Shown here in pieces: positions 1-11,410 of a stretch of 64,000 nucleotides of DNA. This DNA is from Meconema thalassinum (taxonomy: Eukaryota; Arthropoda; Insecta; Orthoptera; Tettigoniidae), in the NCBI GenBank assembly GCA_946902985.2, contig OX336389.2, positions 1,288,846,792 through 1,288,910,791 of the forward strand, given 5' to 3'. The position numbers and the translations under genes were made by a program. The notes below the pieces were generated by a model, which worked only from the letters and a program-made list of their open reading frames with translations, searched no databases and was not told the origin of the DNA. The first letter of the stretch is position 1; each line of letters begins with the position of its first letter.

Positions 1-1485
1 GAAAGTGAAATAAAGATTTTCATAAGTATGGTAAATTCACGGGTTGAACTGAATGGTAAAATAAAATAAACTTGTAAGTTTATTAATCTTCCAGTGTTGA
101 TAACAAGCAGAGGCTTGATTTATTGTATAAATTTTGGGAAGAAAATTTATGTGTGTGGAGTAGTTGAAATGCCATTCCCAGGTGCGCATGTTTAAGTCGC
201 AGGAATGAGGAGGTTTTTTCGAGCATCAATCAAATAGCAGATTCGATGGCTCAGGTTTATAGGAGTATTGGAACTACACATTTCGTCGTATGAATGACCC
301 GAAGGTTATTTCTTAGAAACCATCAGTTCTTATTTCAACCTTGTTTACGGATTCCATTTAGACTTTGATTTTGCTAGAACCCGGATTTTGTCATGATAGT
401 AGTTTATTCTTCTTCAGAGGAAGACTTTTGCCGTTGTTGTTGTAATATTGTGTTCTTACACAAATAATAGAATGGGCCACTGCCAATTAAAAATAATTCT
501 ATAACCACGAATAATTTGAAGGATGTTTTCAATCCTAGTGCCATGAACTAAATGAATTTATTATGAAGCTACAATTCTTATTTCCGCATTCTGTCGAAGA
601 ATTGCAAGTTGTGAAAATTACTAAAATGGCCATGAATATAAATATTTTTCATAATAATGTTTCCAAGTGGAAAATTGAATAGTTGAATGGTCCAACAATT
701 TATTGATCAAGTTGATGATTCAGAAATCATATATTTTGTTAGGAACTTGAAGTTCATAATCGAGTCACTTCTCGAAACATCTAATGTCAGAAGAACAATT
801 AATTTTGTTGTGCTTCGCACAGTTCTTCGATGCTATGCTCAAGGTCAAATACTTTTCAGATGTTATTAATATGTGTAAATAATTTGTGTTGATTCAAAGA
901 TAATAATATTTTTTTGACAATATATTTTTGATACTGGAAAAATAAGTGAAAGTTTAAAAATTCTATGAACATTTATTCTACGAGTGTTAATATTATGTAA
1001 AAATTCAAACAGTGAACTACAGTATTTCCAGTAAAGACAATTAAATTTGAACTGGATTTAATCATGAATGAATATAATTTTGGAACACAGTCTACAGGAC
1101 TAATAATCAGACTTGTGTTTCCAAAGATAATTGTCAAATGTGTTTGGAAAATTTCTGTACATTGTGTAAATAGGAGTGTGGGTCGCCACACGTGAATGAT
1201 GCTGCTTTGAGCATTTTTGCAGTCAATTTTAACTTCAAAATAAAATGAGATAATTTTACATGATGTGTTATGCCCAGTTGAATCTCCTTCTATCCTTATT
1301 GTTGCATTGAGCCAAAAATCAGTAAAGCATTTTTTTTCATTTGATGTCGTTTTTGCGATTAGCTTTAACCCATCTGGCGCCCCGGGATATTTTGACTCTC
1401 GTGCTGACTGATTATTGGTAAAATGCATATGTGGTCGTGCGGACTCCGGTCTAAACGGGCACAGTATATGGGAAAATGAAGGAAA
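1..1485. other. Unassigned AT-rich sequence
   Basis: I recognise no gene, repeat or RNA here. The longest open frame is a 176-codon minus-strand ORF (973-1503) with no motif I know. It runs into the 5' edge of the LINE that follows, so it may be chance. A short plus-strand ORF at 687-869 also lacks support. Confidence 0.5.
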
Positions 1486-1499
1486 CGGTTCTACCTCGG

Positions 1500-2213
1500 A
1501 CATTACAAGCTATAAAAATACTACTAGCACTAAGACAATCTTTATGTTACCTACTGATGCTAATGAAATACAATCAATTATAAACTCCCTAAAACACAAA
1601 AACAATATAAGTGAGGACAACACCACTAATGTCATGCTACAATTGTGTCTTGAGGGCCTTACACCATATCTTGTCAAAATAATAAATCTTTCACTGACGA
1701 CTGGTATATTCCCCGATGCCTGTAAAGTCTCTAGGGTGGTCCCGATCTACAAAAAAGGAGACAAAACCCTCCCATCAAATTACAGACCCATTAATATTAT
1801 ATCTGCCATCAGCAAGGTTCTAGAAAGCGTTGTTAAACGAAGACTTATGAATTTCCGTATGAAAAATGATTACTTTGCAAACTGCCAATATGGGTTTATT
1901 CCAAATAGAGGAGCTGATAATGCTATATTTGAAGTAGTAACTGATGTAGAAAAGGCATTAGATGAAAACAAACTAGCTGCTGGTGTACTAATTGACCTTC
2001 AAAAAGCCTTCGATCTGGTTAACCATAAGATTCTCCTTAATAAACTAGAATTTGCAGGCATCAGAGGAGAGGCACATGATTGGTTCAAGAACTACCTCAC
2101 AAACAGAAAACAATATGTTGCAATCGATAATGTAAAAGGATCTCAAATGAGAATTGACACAGGAGTACCTCAAGGTTCTGTCTTAGGACCAATTCCTTTC
2201 TTGGCCTATATTA
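1500..2213 (+). pseudogene. LINE reverse transcriptase, N-terminal half
   Basis: The first half of the RT runs from fingers to palm. It contains PSNYRPIN, then QYGFIPNRGADNA, the first catalytic aspartate region (LIDLQKAFD), the FKNYLTNRKQY motif and GVPQGSVLGP. It is interrupted exactly after the PFLAYI segment by the RTE insertion and resumes at 3449. The enclosing open frame continues upstream to 1415, but that part shows no LINE similarity. I infer that the LINE is 5'-truncated near 1485-1510, which is common for LINEs. Confidence 0.75.
2189..2213. repeat. Target-site duplication, left copy (25 bp)
   Basis: Exact 25-base match to 3424-3448, flanking the RTE insertion. The bases just outside differ, so 25 is the full length. 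It lies inside the coding sequence of the interrupted LINE. Confidence 0.9.
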
Positions 2214-3423
2214 CTTACTTACTTACTTAATTCCTGCCGCTCCTTCCGGAGCATAGGGCCTTGGCGAAATTTCTCCACGCAGTACGGTTCCTGGCCATTC
2301 TCTTCACTTGACTCCAGTTCTTGTCCACCTCTGCAATTTCATTTTCGATCGTCCTCTTCCAGGTCTTCTTAGGTCGACCTCGCTTCCTGGCGCCTTGAGG
2401 ATTCCAGTCTAGCGCCGCCCTCTCAATAGCTCCGTCCGGCTTCCTTAGTGTGTGACCAATCCAGCGCCATTTCCTCTCCTTGATCTGGATGCTAATCGGT
2501 AGTTGATTGGTGATTGTCCAAAGATCTTCATTTGAGATTATGTCCGGCCACCTCACATTCATGATGCGACGCAGACATCTGTTAATGAACACCTGTAGCT
2601 GGTTGTTGATCGGTTTTGTGACTTTCCATGTTTCACAGCCGTAGAGAAGAATCGACTTTACGTTGCTATTGAAAAGGTGGAAATGTTTCTATTTCTCCTG
2701 ATGGGGTAGAGCTGGACAAAGGCACCATTTGCCTTCCCGATACGGCTTCGAACATCTTCCTCTGCTCCCCCATCATTTGTGACTATACTTCCAAGGTAGA
2801 GGAAGGACTCAACTCGCTCAATTTCCTTTCATTTGACTCTCAAACTATTCGTGATGTCAGAATTTATCCTCATCTCTTTGGTCTTGTTGGTGTTGATCAT
2901 CAGTCCTGCACGTTCTGCTTCTCTCTGCAACCTTCCCAGCTTATCTTCTATGTCTCGGTACCGTTGTGCCATAAGACAAATGTCGTCTGCGAAATCCAGG
3001 TCTTCAAGCCTGTAATTTATACCCCATTGAATACCCCTCTTCCGTCCTCCCATTACCTTCTTCATCACACTATCCAGGACCAACAGGAACAGAGTGGGGG
3101 AAAGGACACACCCCTGTCTCACTCCGGAACTGACCTTTATATTTTCTGTTAATTTGCCTTCGTGAAGAACCTGGCACTCATACCCTTCGTACATCTCTTC
3201 CATGATTCTGATGATCTTTGTTGGAATTTTATATTCCTCGAGTGTCTTCCACACGATTCTTTGATTTACGGAGTCGAAGGCTTTCTCGAAGTCAACAAAT
3301 GTGAGGTAAAGGGTATTCCGCCACTCCACACTCTGCTCCAGGATGATTCGGAGGGTGTTGATGAGATCCACACGGCTGCGATGTTGTCGAAATCCAGCCT
3401 GTTCCTTCCGAAGCCTTTTTTCT
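2214..3423 (-). mobile_element. RTE-clade LINE, 5'-truncated insertion
   Basis: A minus-strand LINE of about 1.2 kb inserted into the RT gene of the CR1-like LINE. The coding sequence ends directly in a short tetranucleotide tail: the stop codon is followed by four GTAA units and no real 3' UTR. Such compact, short-repeat 3' ends are typical of RTE elements. It is truncated at the 5' side within the RT, as expected from incomplete target-primed reverse transcription. The flanking duplication is 2189-2213 / 3424-3448. Confidence 0.85.
2227..3420 (-). pseudogene. RTE reverse transcriptase, C-terminal two thirds, frameshifted
   Basis: Two open pieces are visible: 2829-3371 (RT palm, with FVDFEKAFDSV, GVRQGCVLSP and the catalytic LDFADD) and 2227-2592 (C-terminal domain, with WRWIGHTLRK and RKRGRPKKTW). 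The gap between them needs at least one frame change near 2600-2830. The GHTLR...RGRPK..W block is characteristic of RTE/craniofacial-development-protein-2-like endonuclease-RTs of insects. The N-terminal endonuclease is absent because of the 5' truncation. Confidence 0.85.
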
Positions 3424-3448
3424 CCAATTCCTTTCTTGGCCTATATTA
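3424..3448. repeat. Target-site duplication, right copy (25 bp)
   Basis: Right-hand copy of the duplication at 2189-2213. The interrupted LINE frame resumes from it with the YIND motif. Confidence 0.9.
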
Positions 3449-4285
3449 ATGATATAGTATTATTAGAATTGAAAGGCAAGCTTAAACTATTTGCAGATGA
3501 TATTTTTATACTCTATCTGGGAACATCTGAACAGGGAATTACGCTAAACATTAATTATGATCTCAATAAGCTGGTGGATTGGTTGAGAGCACACAAAATG
3601 GTTATCAATATCACCAAAAAAAAATATTTATTCTTCCATAAACCATCATACAAGATTGAGACCACAAACATAGTCAACATAGCCAACAAAGAAATAGAAA
3701 GGGTTAAATCGGCAACATACTTAGGTATCACACTAGATAGTACACTAACCTGGGAAAATCATGTAGAAAATGTAAAACATAAAATCAGCCCTACAATTGG
3801 TATTATTTTCAGATTAAGATATAGCTGTCTTACTAGCCAACAAATGAAAAATATATACTATGCTCTGATACATTCACAACCTATGTACATGCATTTCATA
3901 TGGGGGTATTGTAAGAAGGAGCTGATAAAAGAACTTGAGATACTCCAGAAACGTGCTATAAAATCTATCTTTGGATTTCCTTGGCTCACACCGTCAAATG
4001 AATTACACTCAAGAACTAAAATTATGCCACTGCAAAACCAAATAGCTATGTCAGCAACAGTATTTGTATACAAATTAGAAAACAAATTGATACACACACA
4101 CATCCATTTTACCCATGCAAATGACATTCATCATTATGCAACAAGAGGAGTAAATCGAATATTCACCAGCCATTCCCAATCCATCAAATTTGGAACTAAA
4201 GGAATTATGTCCTCTATAATAAAGGAATACAACTCGCTACCATTAGGCACAAGGGAAAGTTTCTCTATAAAAACATTTAAAGTTT
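3449..4285 (+). pseudogene. LINE reverse transcriptase, C-terminal half
   Basis: Continues the frame of 1500-2213 after the RTE insertion. It carries the catalytic box KLFADD, a WLRAHKM thumb motif, YLGITLDSTLTW and the long C-terminal domain ending near a KTFK motif at about 4280. The open frame runs on to 4395, but the residues after about 4285 no longer resemble the related copy at 38630-42890. They are antisense to the adjacent RTE fragment. No stop interrupts the RT itself. Confidence 0.75.
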
Positions 4286-5690
4286 TCTATCTCTCAACCT
4301 TTTCTCCCCTATCTGTTAGAGGCTTTCCATTTGTGTCCTTAATATTACAGCACTTAGTCTTCTTTTCCCCAAAATTATTCTTCATCCTTCGATAAGCTGT
4401 ATCTACCTTTCCTAATTTCACACAATTTTCTATACCTGCACATTTCTTTTTCAACCATTCTTCTTTCGCTTCCTTGCACTACTTGTTTACCTAATTTCTC
4501 AGAGGTCTGTATTCTGCTTTCTCCTTTTCACCCCTTACAGTCTTGTGTTTCCGCCCCTCATCCATTAATTCTAGTATATCCTGAGTGATCCACGGTTTTC
4601 TACCTGTTTTCTCTTTCCTACCAATGTTTTCTTCTGTGGATTATGTTATTCCATTCCTAAAAGAGCCCATTCGTCTGCATTTGAAGTTTGTTTAGGGTTT
4701 TTCATTATTCCTTTCTTTATACTCTTCTTGAATCTTTCGTTTACATCCTTCTCTTTCATTCTGTCTATTGCCCACCTTTTTGGCTTTTACTTTTCGTCAG
4801 TTTCTTCAACTTTAATATGCATTTCATAACAACCAAATTGTGGTCCAGAGTTTATGTCTGCACCGGGATTTGTTTTACAATCCAAAATCTGGTTTTGAAA
4901 TCTCTGCTTGACCTAATGAAGTACGATTTGGTAACGCCCTCTATCTCCTGGTCTCATCCATGTGTATATTCTTCTATTGTGGTTATTGAATAACGTGTTA
5001 GCCATGATCAACTCATGCTCGGTGCAGAATTCCATCAGCCTGCTTCCACGATAATTCCTTTCACCTAAGCCGAAATCTCCTACTATCTTCCCTTCTCTTC
5101 CTTTTCCTACCACAGCATTCCAATCTCCCAATACTATAAGATTTTCATCACCATTGACATACCTCAGAATTTCATCTGTTTCTTCAAAGACCTTTTCAAC
5201 ATCTTCATCATCAGCTTGACTGGTAGGCATATAAACCTGTACCACTGTGGTGCACGTAGGTTTTGTATTGATTTTAGCTACAATAATCCGTTCACTATAT
5301 TGCTCATAATATTCCACCCGCTGTCCAAGTTTTCCACTTAATATGAAAGCTACCCCAACATAGCCGTTGTTTGATTTAGTGTTAATGATCTTATAGTCTC
5401 CTGACCAAAAGTTATTTTCTTTTTGCCAGCGCATTTCATTAATTCCAACCAAATGCAACCTCAACCTATCCATTTCCCTTTCTATGTTTTCTAACCTTCC
5501 ATTTACTAGCAGTCTTCTAACATTCCACGCTCCGATCCGTAGAATGTCAGATTTCCTCTTTGTCACTTCTGTGATGTTAACCCCCTTTCGAGTAGTCCCC
5601 ACCTGGAGATCCGAACGGGGGACTAGTTTACCTCCGAATTGGAATTTTACGAGGGAGGAGGCCATCATCACATATAATTATGCATAGAGA
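4285..5690 (-). mobile_element. RTE-clade LINE fragment, endonuclease end
   Basis: A minus-strand RTE piece that covers the 5' leader, the endonuclease and the linker before the RT. It stops near 4285, where the CR1-like LINE begins. The 5' edge lies near 5690, just upstream of the first methionines. It cannot be the missing 5' part of the 2214-3423 element, which has its own target-site duplication. It is a separate RTE copy that happens to lie in the same orientation. Confidence 0.7.
4290..5671 (-). pseudogene. RTE apurinic-type endonuclease and linker, broken
   Basis: The open part (4913-5671) encodes an exonuclease-endonuclease-phosphatase fold: IGAWNVRRL (metal-binding Asn), INEMRW (catalytic Glu), VQVYMPTSQ, and VLGDWNAVVG (Asp/Asn pair). 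Just downstream the frame shifts near 4920. Recognisable EN and linker residues continue in other frames down to about 4290, with several stops. The family nicks target DNA to prime reverse transcription. This copy is inactive. Confidence 0.8.
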
Positions 5691-6540
5691 GGTGCTTATT
5701 CTCTGGAATAGCATTACGGCTGTAGTTTCCCGTTGCTTTCAGCCGTGCAGCAGAACGCAGTGTAGCCATTAGTTGGCAAATGGTATCAATATCTTAACCA
5801 TCTATAAGACAAGTCAAGAAATGATTTATTCTGGAAGGCTGCTACTCCCTTTCAGAATAAAGTAATAGAGCAATTCTACTAACAAAAATACTAACCTTTT
5901 ACTGACAACTAAATACCAAAATTCTACTAACCAAAAAAAAAGTTCTACCAACAACAAATTCCTACCCGTAAAACAGTCTGTCACCAGGCACACTCACATG
6001 GACCCTCCCACATCACAGTCTGAAACAATGAACTATATCTATTAAACAATATAACTGTCACCAGACACACTCACATGGACCCTCCCCCATTACAGCCTAA
6101 TGAAACAAAGAACTATATCTAATAAACAATGTAACTGTCACCAGACACACTCACATGGACACTCACACACCACAGGCTAATATAATAAAGAAAATGTGAC
6201 CAATAAAACCGTATATGTTTCCTGAAAAATATTATTTTTTCTTAAACTAAAAAAATATGTTTTTCAATTTTGGATCCACCCCCCCCTTTGGTACACCACT
6301 GGTGTTGGAGACCAAGAGTTAACCATATCACCATATTTGGAGCGATCTTGGACCTCAAGGTCAGAATCCCCAGGGGAACCCAATAATTATGAAAATAATC
6401 ACGGACGATTCATTGCCAATAAATATCAAATGGAGATTCGCGGACCGGAAGTTCGCTATGCATAAGCTTCGGTGCCATTTTAACTCTTGGAAGCTGTATA
6501 ATTATAGAATCATCTTGTAACGTGGTCATAGTTCTGTTCC
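5691..6540. other. Unassigned sequence with a short tandem repeat
   Basis: No coding signal recognised. The only clear structure is the threefold repeat at 5966-6200. A short C-run lies at about 6280. Confidence 0.5.
5966..6200. repeat. Three-copy tandem repeat, unit 77-80 bp
   Basis: Three imperfect units begin at about 5978, 6055 and 6135, each with CTGTCACCAG, then CACTCACATGGAC and an AATAAACAAT-like spacer. Spacing is 77 and 80 bases. The repeats are adjacent, so there are no unique spacers and this is not CRISPR-like. Function unknown. Confidence 0.8.
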
Positions 6541-8135
6541 CAAGAACATAATTGTTATTACATACATATATTTATTTGCAAATGTGGACGCTGTCCATGA
6601 AGGCAAATTACAATAATTAAGCCAAATAAACCATTCATACAACTTAAAAAATATATTTTAGAATATAAGGATTATTTGGTATAAGAAAATTATAATAATA
6701 GAGATAAGAATAAGGATAATTTACACTTTTCTTCATCCATCAAGTCATATACCGCACATCACTGTCTCTTTTAATTTACCAACATCAGAAGACAAAGGGC
6801 TTAAAATGTTCCCTGGCAAACTGTTCCATTCTACTTCCCCCCTCCCAATGAAAGAATATTTTCCCCAGTTACTATTCCACTGACTTAATTTTAATTTAAA
6901 AGAATGACTGTATCCGCCCATATATGTACCTTCCTTTCCCAATCTCTCACGAATTTCTTCCCATGAAATTTTCCCCTTGTAAGCTAAGAAAATACCCCCT
7001 AGTCTTGCTCTTGAACGTCTACCAACCAGACTTTACCATCCCAAATCCTGAATCAATCTACTCACACTACTCGTCGATCTGTGGTCCTCCATTACACACC
7101 TGGCGGCCTTCCTTTGTACGCCTTCCACTTCCTTTATTAGGTACATTTGGTGTGGATCCCACACTCCCCCAGCATATTCCATCAGAGGAACGACTAGGGA
7201 CATGTATGCCCTTTCCCTAATCTCTCTGACAGCCCCTCTTAAAGCTCGCATAACCATATGTAGTGACTTGTATGCCTTTTTCACTATTTCTCCTATGTGC
7301 TTACCCCAGTGAAAATTCCCGTCCCCCACAGTCACACCTAAATAACTACATTATTCCCCAAATACAACTTTATTTTCCCCTACTGAATATTCAAAAACAA
7401 TTTTTTTCTTTTGTTGAGAAATTTCACTGCCTATGTTTTTGAATTTATCATCATATCACTTTCATCTGCCCAGCTTTGTATGACAGTCAGGTCCCTCTGC
7501 AATATGCCACAGTCGTCCAGATAATTTATCCTCCTGTATACTACTATATCATCAGAAAATAATCTTATCTGGGTTGATATTTCAACTCCTATGTCGTTTA
7601 CGTACATGAGGAATAGTAAAGGTCCCAATTTACTTCCCTGAGGTACCCCCCTTCCCATTCTTCTGACACTGACCCTCCTACCCTTACCCTTTGACTTCTC
7701 CCCTCCAAAAAATCTCACCCATTGTACTACTCTCCTGTCCAATCCTACAGCCTCCATTTTCCTTAAGAGGATATCATGATTGACCCTATCGAAAGCCTTT
7801 GAAAGATCAATTGCAATACAGTCAACTTGACCTCCATTATCCAATGCCTCACTGATATCTTGCTGAAAGCCTGATAGTTGTGATTCACAGGAAAATCCAT
7901 CTCCGAAACCAAGCTGTTTATTTGCCAACCACTTACTATACACTAAGCATTTCCTTATGTAATCATTCATTATTTCTTCAAACAATTTGCATATAATACA
8001 TGTTAGGCTGACAGGTCTGTATCTACTACTAACCCCCCTTTCCCCTCTCCCTTTATATACTGGAACTACCAGCGCCTGTTTCCAGTTCTCAGGCACTGCC
8101 CCAGTATTTGTACAAAAATAAATGAAGTACATAAT
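6541..8135 (-). mobile_element. CR1/L2-like LINE, 5'-truncated, minus strand
   Basis: A non-LTR element read from about 8135 down to about 6541. It keeps the RT and C-terminal domain, plus an AT-rich 3' UTR (about 6541-6744) that ends, in sense orientation, in an ATGTATGTAATAA-like tail. Endonuclease and ORF1 are missing. It is a different family from the other CR1-like LINEs in this window. I could not define a target-site duplication. Confidence 0.75.
6745..8132 (-). pseudogene. LINE reverse transcriptase with C-terminal domain, frameshifted
   Basis: Three open pieces read in order. 7431-8132 has the RT: VPENWKQALVVPVYKG, SRYRPVSLT, LGFGDGFSCESQL, IDLSKAFDRVNH, GVPQGSKLGPLLF and FSDDIVVY, where the usual A of FADD is S. 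7033-7335 has the thumb and C-terminal domain, including VQRKAARCV and TSSVSRLIQDLGW. 6745-6942 has the terminal SFKLKLSQWN...WNSLP block. At least two frame changes and a stop near 7340-7430 separate them, so it is inactive. Confidence 0.8.
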
Positions 8136-8259
8136 GAGGCAATAATTTGTGTTTGTAGCAAGTTGAGGGTTTATAGGGTATTTGATTTTATTGCTCTTAT
8201 TAATCAGAATGTTATGCTGATGAATGCAACCAACATCCCATGGCCATGCTATGTGTTAA

Positions 8260-8473
8260 TAATAATGTTATTGGTTTTACGTCCCTTTTAACTACCCTGG
8301 CTTTTAGAGACGCCGGGGTGCTGGAATGTTGCCCCTTTAACGTGCCAGTGAATGTACTGACACGGCTCCCTCGCATTTGCGCACCCTCAAATGCCAGCTA
8401 CCTGCGCCAGGTTTCGAACCTGCAACCTTGGGCTCAGCAAGCGAGAACGTTACCCCTGAGCCACGCAGCCAGA
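8260..8473 (-). repeat. tRNA-derived SINE, family 1
   Basis: Reads on the minus strand from about 8473. The head has an A-box-like TGGCTCAGGGG and a perfect B box GGTTCGAAACC, followed by a conserved body and an ATT-repeat tail at 8260. It is flanked by a 15-base target-site duplication with one mismatch (8245-8259 and 8474-8488). The body recurs at 51331-51475 and 60341-60412. A pol III promoter plus LINE-mediated retroposition is the established model for such elements. Confidence 0.85.
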
Positions 8474-8519
8474 CATGCTATGTATTAAATTGACGCTCTG
8501 ATGACCTATACTTCTGCAT

Positions 8520-11410
8520 ATTTCAGGTGAAGTAGATGTCTTGGTTATATCTGAAACCAGGGTTAAGAACAATGAGGCTAATATATATTATAACTTAAAC
8601 AACTATTCTGGTGTGTTAGCTCATAGAGATGATATGAGAGGAGGTGGCACGGGTTATTTGTTCATAAATGGAAAATTAAAGTAATTTATAAATGTGAATT
8701 GATCCATAGCCTAATCTGGGTGGAGATATGGCGAGACACCTCAACCGGTAAAATCAAATCAGACAATCTATCCATCATTGGAGGATACAACCCACGAGGT
8801 CTAATTCAGCGTTATTTCTAACATCTTTGGAAAATTTAAATCTCTCAGAACCATAATACTCCTTGTCATTTCATAGGTGACACAAATATTAACACTTTTA
8901 CTGACCACCTCCTAAAAATGCGATACCTGAATGTTTTAACTAGCTATGGATTCACATTGTGTAACTTAACAAAATATATCCAACACGTACGACTGACACA
9001 TCATCAAATCTTCTCGATCATGTAGTAGTGAACAATGACAAAATGCAGCTCATAATATCCCATGTGGATACAGACATATGTGACCACAATATAATCATCA
9101 CATACACTGTCTGGCCATATAAGAGAACCCATTCCCATAACAAAATTTTCTGTTCGTCGATTAGGCCTAATTGTATGGTTAACGAAACAAACGATAATGA
9201 TGATGCCATACTAACTAGCCAGGGTATTACGAGCAACAGTATGTACAGCGCTTTTATTGACCAAATGCAAGGAACTATAAAAAGAGACAAGCACAATTCC
9301 AATAATCAGAAAATATTATCAAATACAGATGATGCAAGTCCATGGATTACATCTAAATTGATAATATTGATTTAGCGACGCAACACACTACACCAAAAAA
9401 TCAAGATCGGGCAACACAAAGACAACATCCCCCTAAAAGAAGAATATAGTATTGCAGAAATGCGGTAACATCATTAAAAAGAAAACTAAAAGCAGATTAT
9501 TACTCACATAAGCCAAACTTGTATGATAAAAACCTAAAGAAAACGTGGGAAATCTTGAATGAAATTATGTATAACAAAAGGTAAAGCACTTAAACTTGCA
9601 CATCGATAACACGGTCGTCGCAGATAAACAGGAGATTGCTAATTCGTTCAATGACTATTTTACATGCATAGCCAGCAATATTGCATACCAGATAACTGAT
9701 CAGGACTGTACAAGTCAGAATGCTAACTACCAGCCGGAATCACGCTTTCTAGCCAACAGATCATGTTGAAGTTAAATGTATAATTAAGACTTTAGAAAAA
9801 TAAAAATAGTTTTGGTGTAGATGGGTTTCCAGCTAGTGTGGTTAACACGATTGATGATCAACTAATAACGATGCTTGTTACTATAATTAATGAATCTATG
9901 ACTAGTGGCATAGTACCACAAGCTCTAAAAATTGCTTAAGGCATATCAATTTTCAAAGGAGGAAATAAAGTGATGCAGGGAACTATAGACCTATATCTAT
10001 ACTAACAATTATTTCCAAAGTCCTGGAAAGCATTGTAAAGGTGAGGCTAGTGACATTTCTGCAGAATATATTTTTCTTTTATAGAGCCCAATATGGTTTT
10101 ATTGACAACTCCAGTATAGAACTGGCAATTACTGATCTTATTTCAATGCTTCAGGGAAGCATTGACCGCAACGAGATAGCAGCCGGGTTATTCATTGATC
10201 TCGCTAAAGCTTTTGACACAGTAAATCACAAAATTATATTATAAAAATTAGAGAATGCTGGAATTCGAGGCGTTGAATTAGAGTGGTTCCATGGCTACCT
10301 TAGTGGAAGAAAGCAATATGTTGCCATGAATGGCTATCAAAGTGCGGAAAAGCCTGTATCGTGTGCGGTTCCTCAAGGGCCTATTTTGGGCCATACGTTG
10401 TTTCTAATATATATAAATGATTTAAGTAAAGTTAATTTAAAAGGTCAAATTATGATTTACGCTGATGATACGAATGTTTTCTATACTGGTAGCAAAGTGG
10501 GCTCAATAATCAATACTAAGCAAGGAGACTTAAACGCAATAATCAAGTGGCTCTATATTAATAAATTGACTATGAACGTCACGAAAACAAATTATACGAT
10601 AGTGACAAAACCCAGTATGAAAAATATTGAACATAATCATATCTATAGCAACAACACAATAATGAAAGGGCTCGAACATTTACAATATTTGGGGCTAATC
10701 ATTGATAAACATCTAATCTGGGTAGCACGCGTTCATTATATTGCAAAGAAGATAGCTCCAGCATCTGGGCTGTTGAGAAAATTGAGATACTTAATCGCTA
10801 GAAAGCATCCAATCACTGTATATTACTCACTCGTACACAGTCACTTGCAGTATCTAAATGTAATTTGGACTCGTGTAAAAAAACAGTCCTGCATGAACTT
10901 ATGGTAATACAAAATAGAGCGATAAAATATATATAACCTACCCTTTAACACACACAGTTGAGATTTACACGCCAAGAGTAAAATAATGCCAATGCCAATG
11001 TGTGCAGAATTTAGATCAGTAATACTAATACACAGAATTAAACAAAACAATGTCCTGCATAACAGTGACTACATCCTAAATTCAGACATTCATACTTATA
11101 ACACGCGACAAGCAAATGACTTCGCTCTCTTTCAAATTCGCTCTTGTAAATTTGGTAACTGTAACTTTACGTTCTCAGCCATTCAAGCTTGCAACCATCA
11201 TCCAAGCGATTTAAAATCAATTTCCAATCTGTCGAATTTAAAATTTACATTATTATTCTGCTTTGGAATCGGTACCAAATAATGTAGGTAGCCAATTTAG
11301 TGAATCAGCATGTCTCATTTCACACTGCATTGATAAAATGATTCTTTTAATTATTATTTAATTATTATCATACTTTTTAATTTAATTTTACATTTATTGT
11401 AAATTTTCTT
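8520..11410 (+). mobile_element. CR1-like LINE, decayed relative of the 38630-42890 element
   Basis: A continuous but heavily mutated LINE in sense order. The endonuclease (about 8525-9390) has VISETRVK, NLNNYSGV and later DICDHNII. The RT (about 9830-10907) has YGFIDNSSIELA, IDLAKAFDTVNHK, VPQGPILG and YADD. The C-terminal domain lies at 10986-11282. An AT-rich 3' region without a clear tail follows. Many stops and shifts interrupt it. Motif wording is closest to the copy at 38630-42890, so I place them in one family. ORF1 is missing. Confidence 0.75.
10041..10907 (+). pseudogene. LINE reverse transcriptase, largest open pieces
   Basis: The two largest open pieces, 10041-10244 and 10326-10907, carry the palm: LFIDLAKAFDTVNHKI before a stop at 10243, then VPQGPILGHTLFLIYINDL and MIYADDTNVFY. 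Catalytic aspartates are retained although the frame is broken. The C-terminal domain continues in another frame past 10907. Confidence 0.75.

Larger units (their letters stand above)
1485..4285 (+). mobile_element. CR1-like non-LTR retrotransposon, truncated copy, split by an RTE insertion
   Basis: This LINE is cut at both ends. It begins inside the linker before the reverse transcriptase and stops inside the C-terminal domain after it, so the endonuclease and 3' UTR are missing. Its protein aligns by eye with the better copy at 38630-42890: both have NYRPI, an FKNYLTNRKQY-type motif, GVPQGS.LGP, the FADD catalytic box and an LGITLD-type motif. An RTE LINE sits at 2214-3423 between 25-bp duplications. 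Removing the insert and one duplication restores a continuous frame. The 3' edge abuts an oppositely oriented RTE fragment near 4285. Clade is given as CR1 superfamily (CR1/Daphne/L2-like) from the overall pattern only. Confidence 0.8.

Noticed and set aside
2214..5690. One RTE element split into RT (2214-3423) and endonuclease (4285-5690) parts
   Set aside because: The RT piece has its own 25-bp target duplication and 5' truncation, and the LINE between them is the target of that insertion. The two RTE pieces are independent.
5966..6200. CRISPR-like array
   Set aside because: Units are adjacent and imperfect with no unique spacers, and the sequence is eukaryotic.
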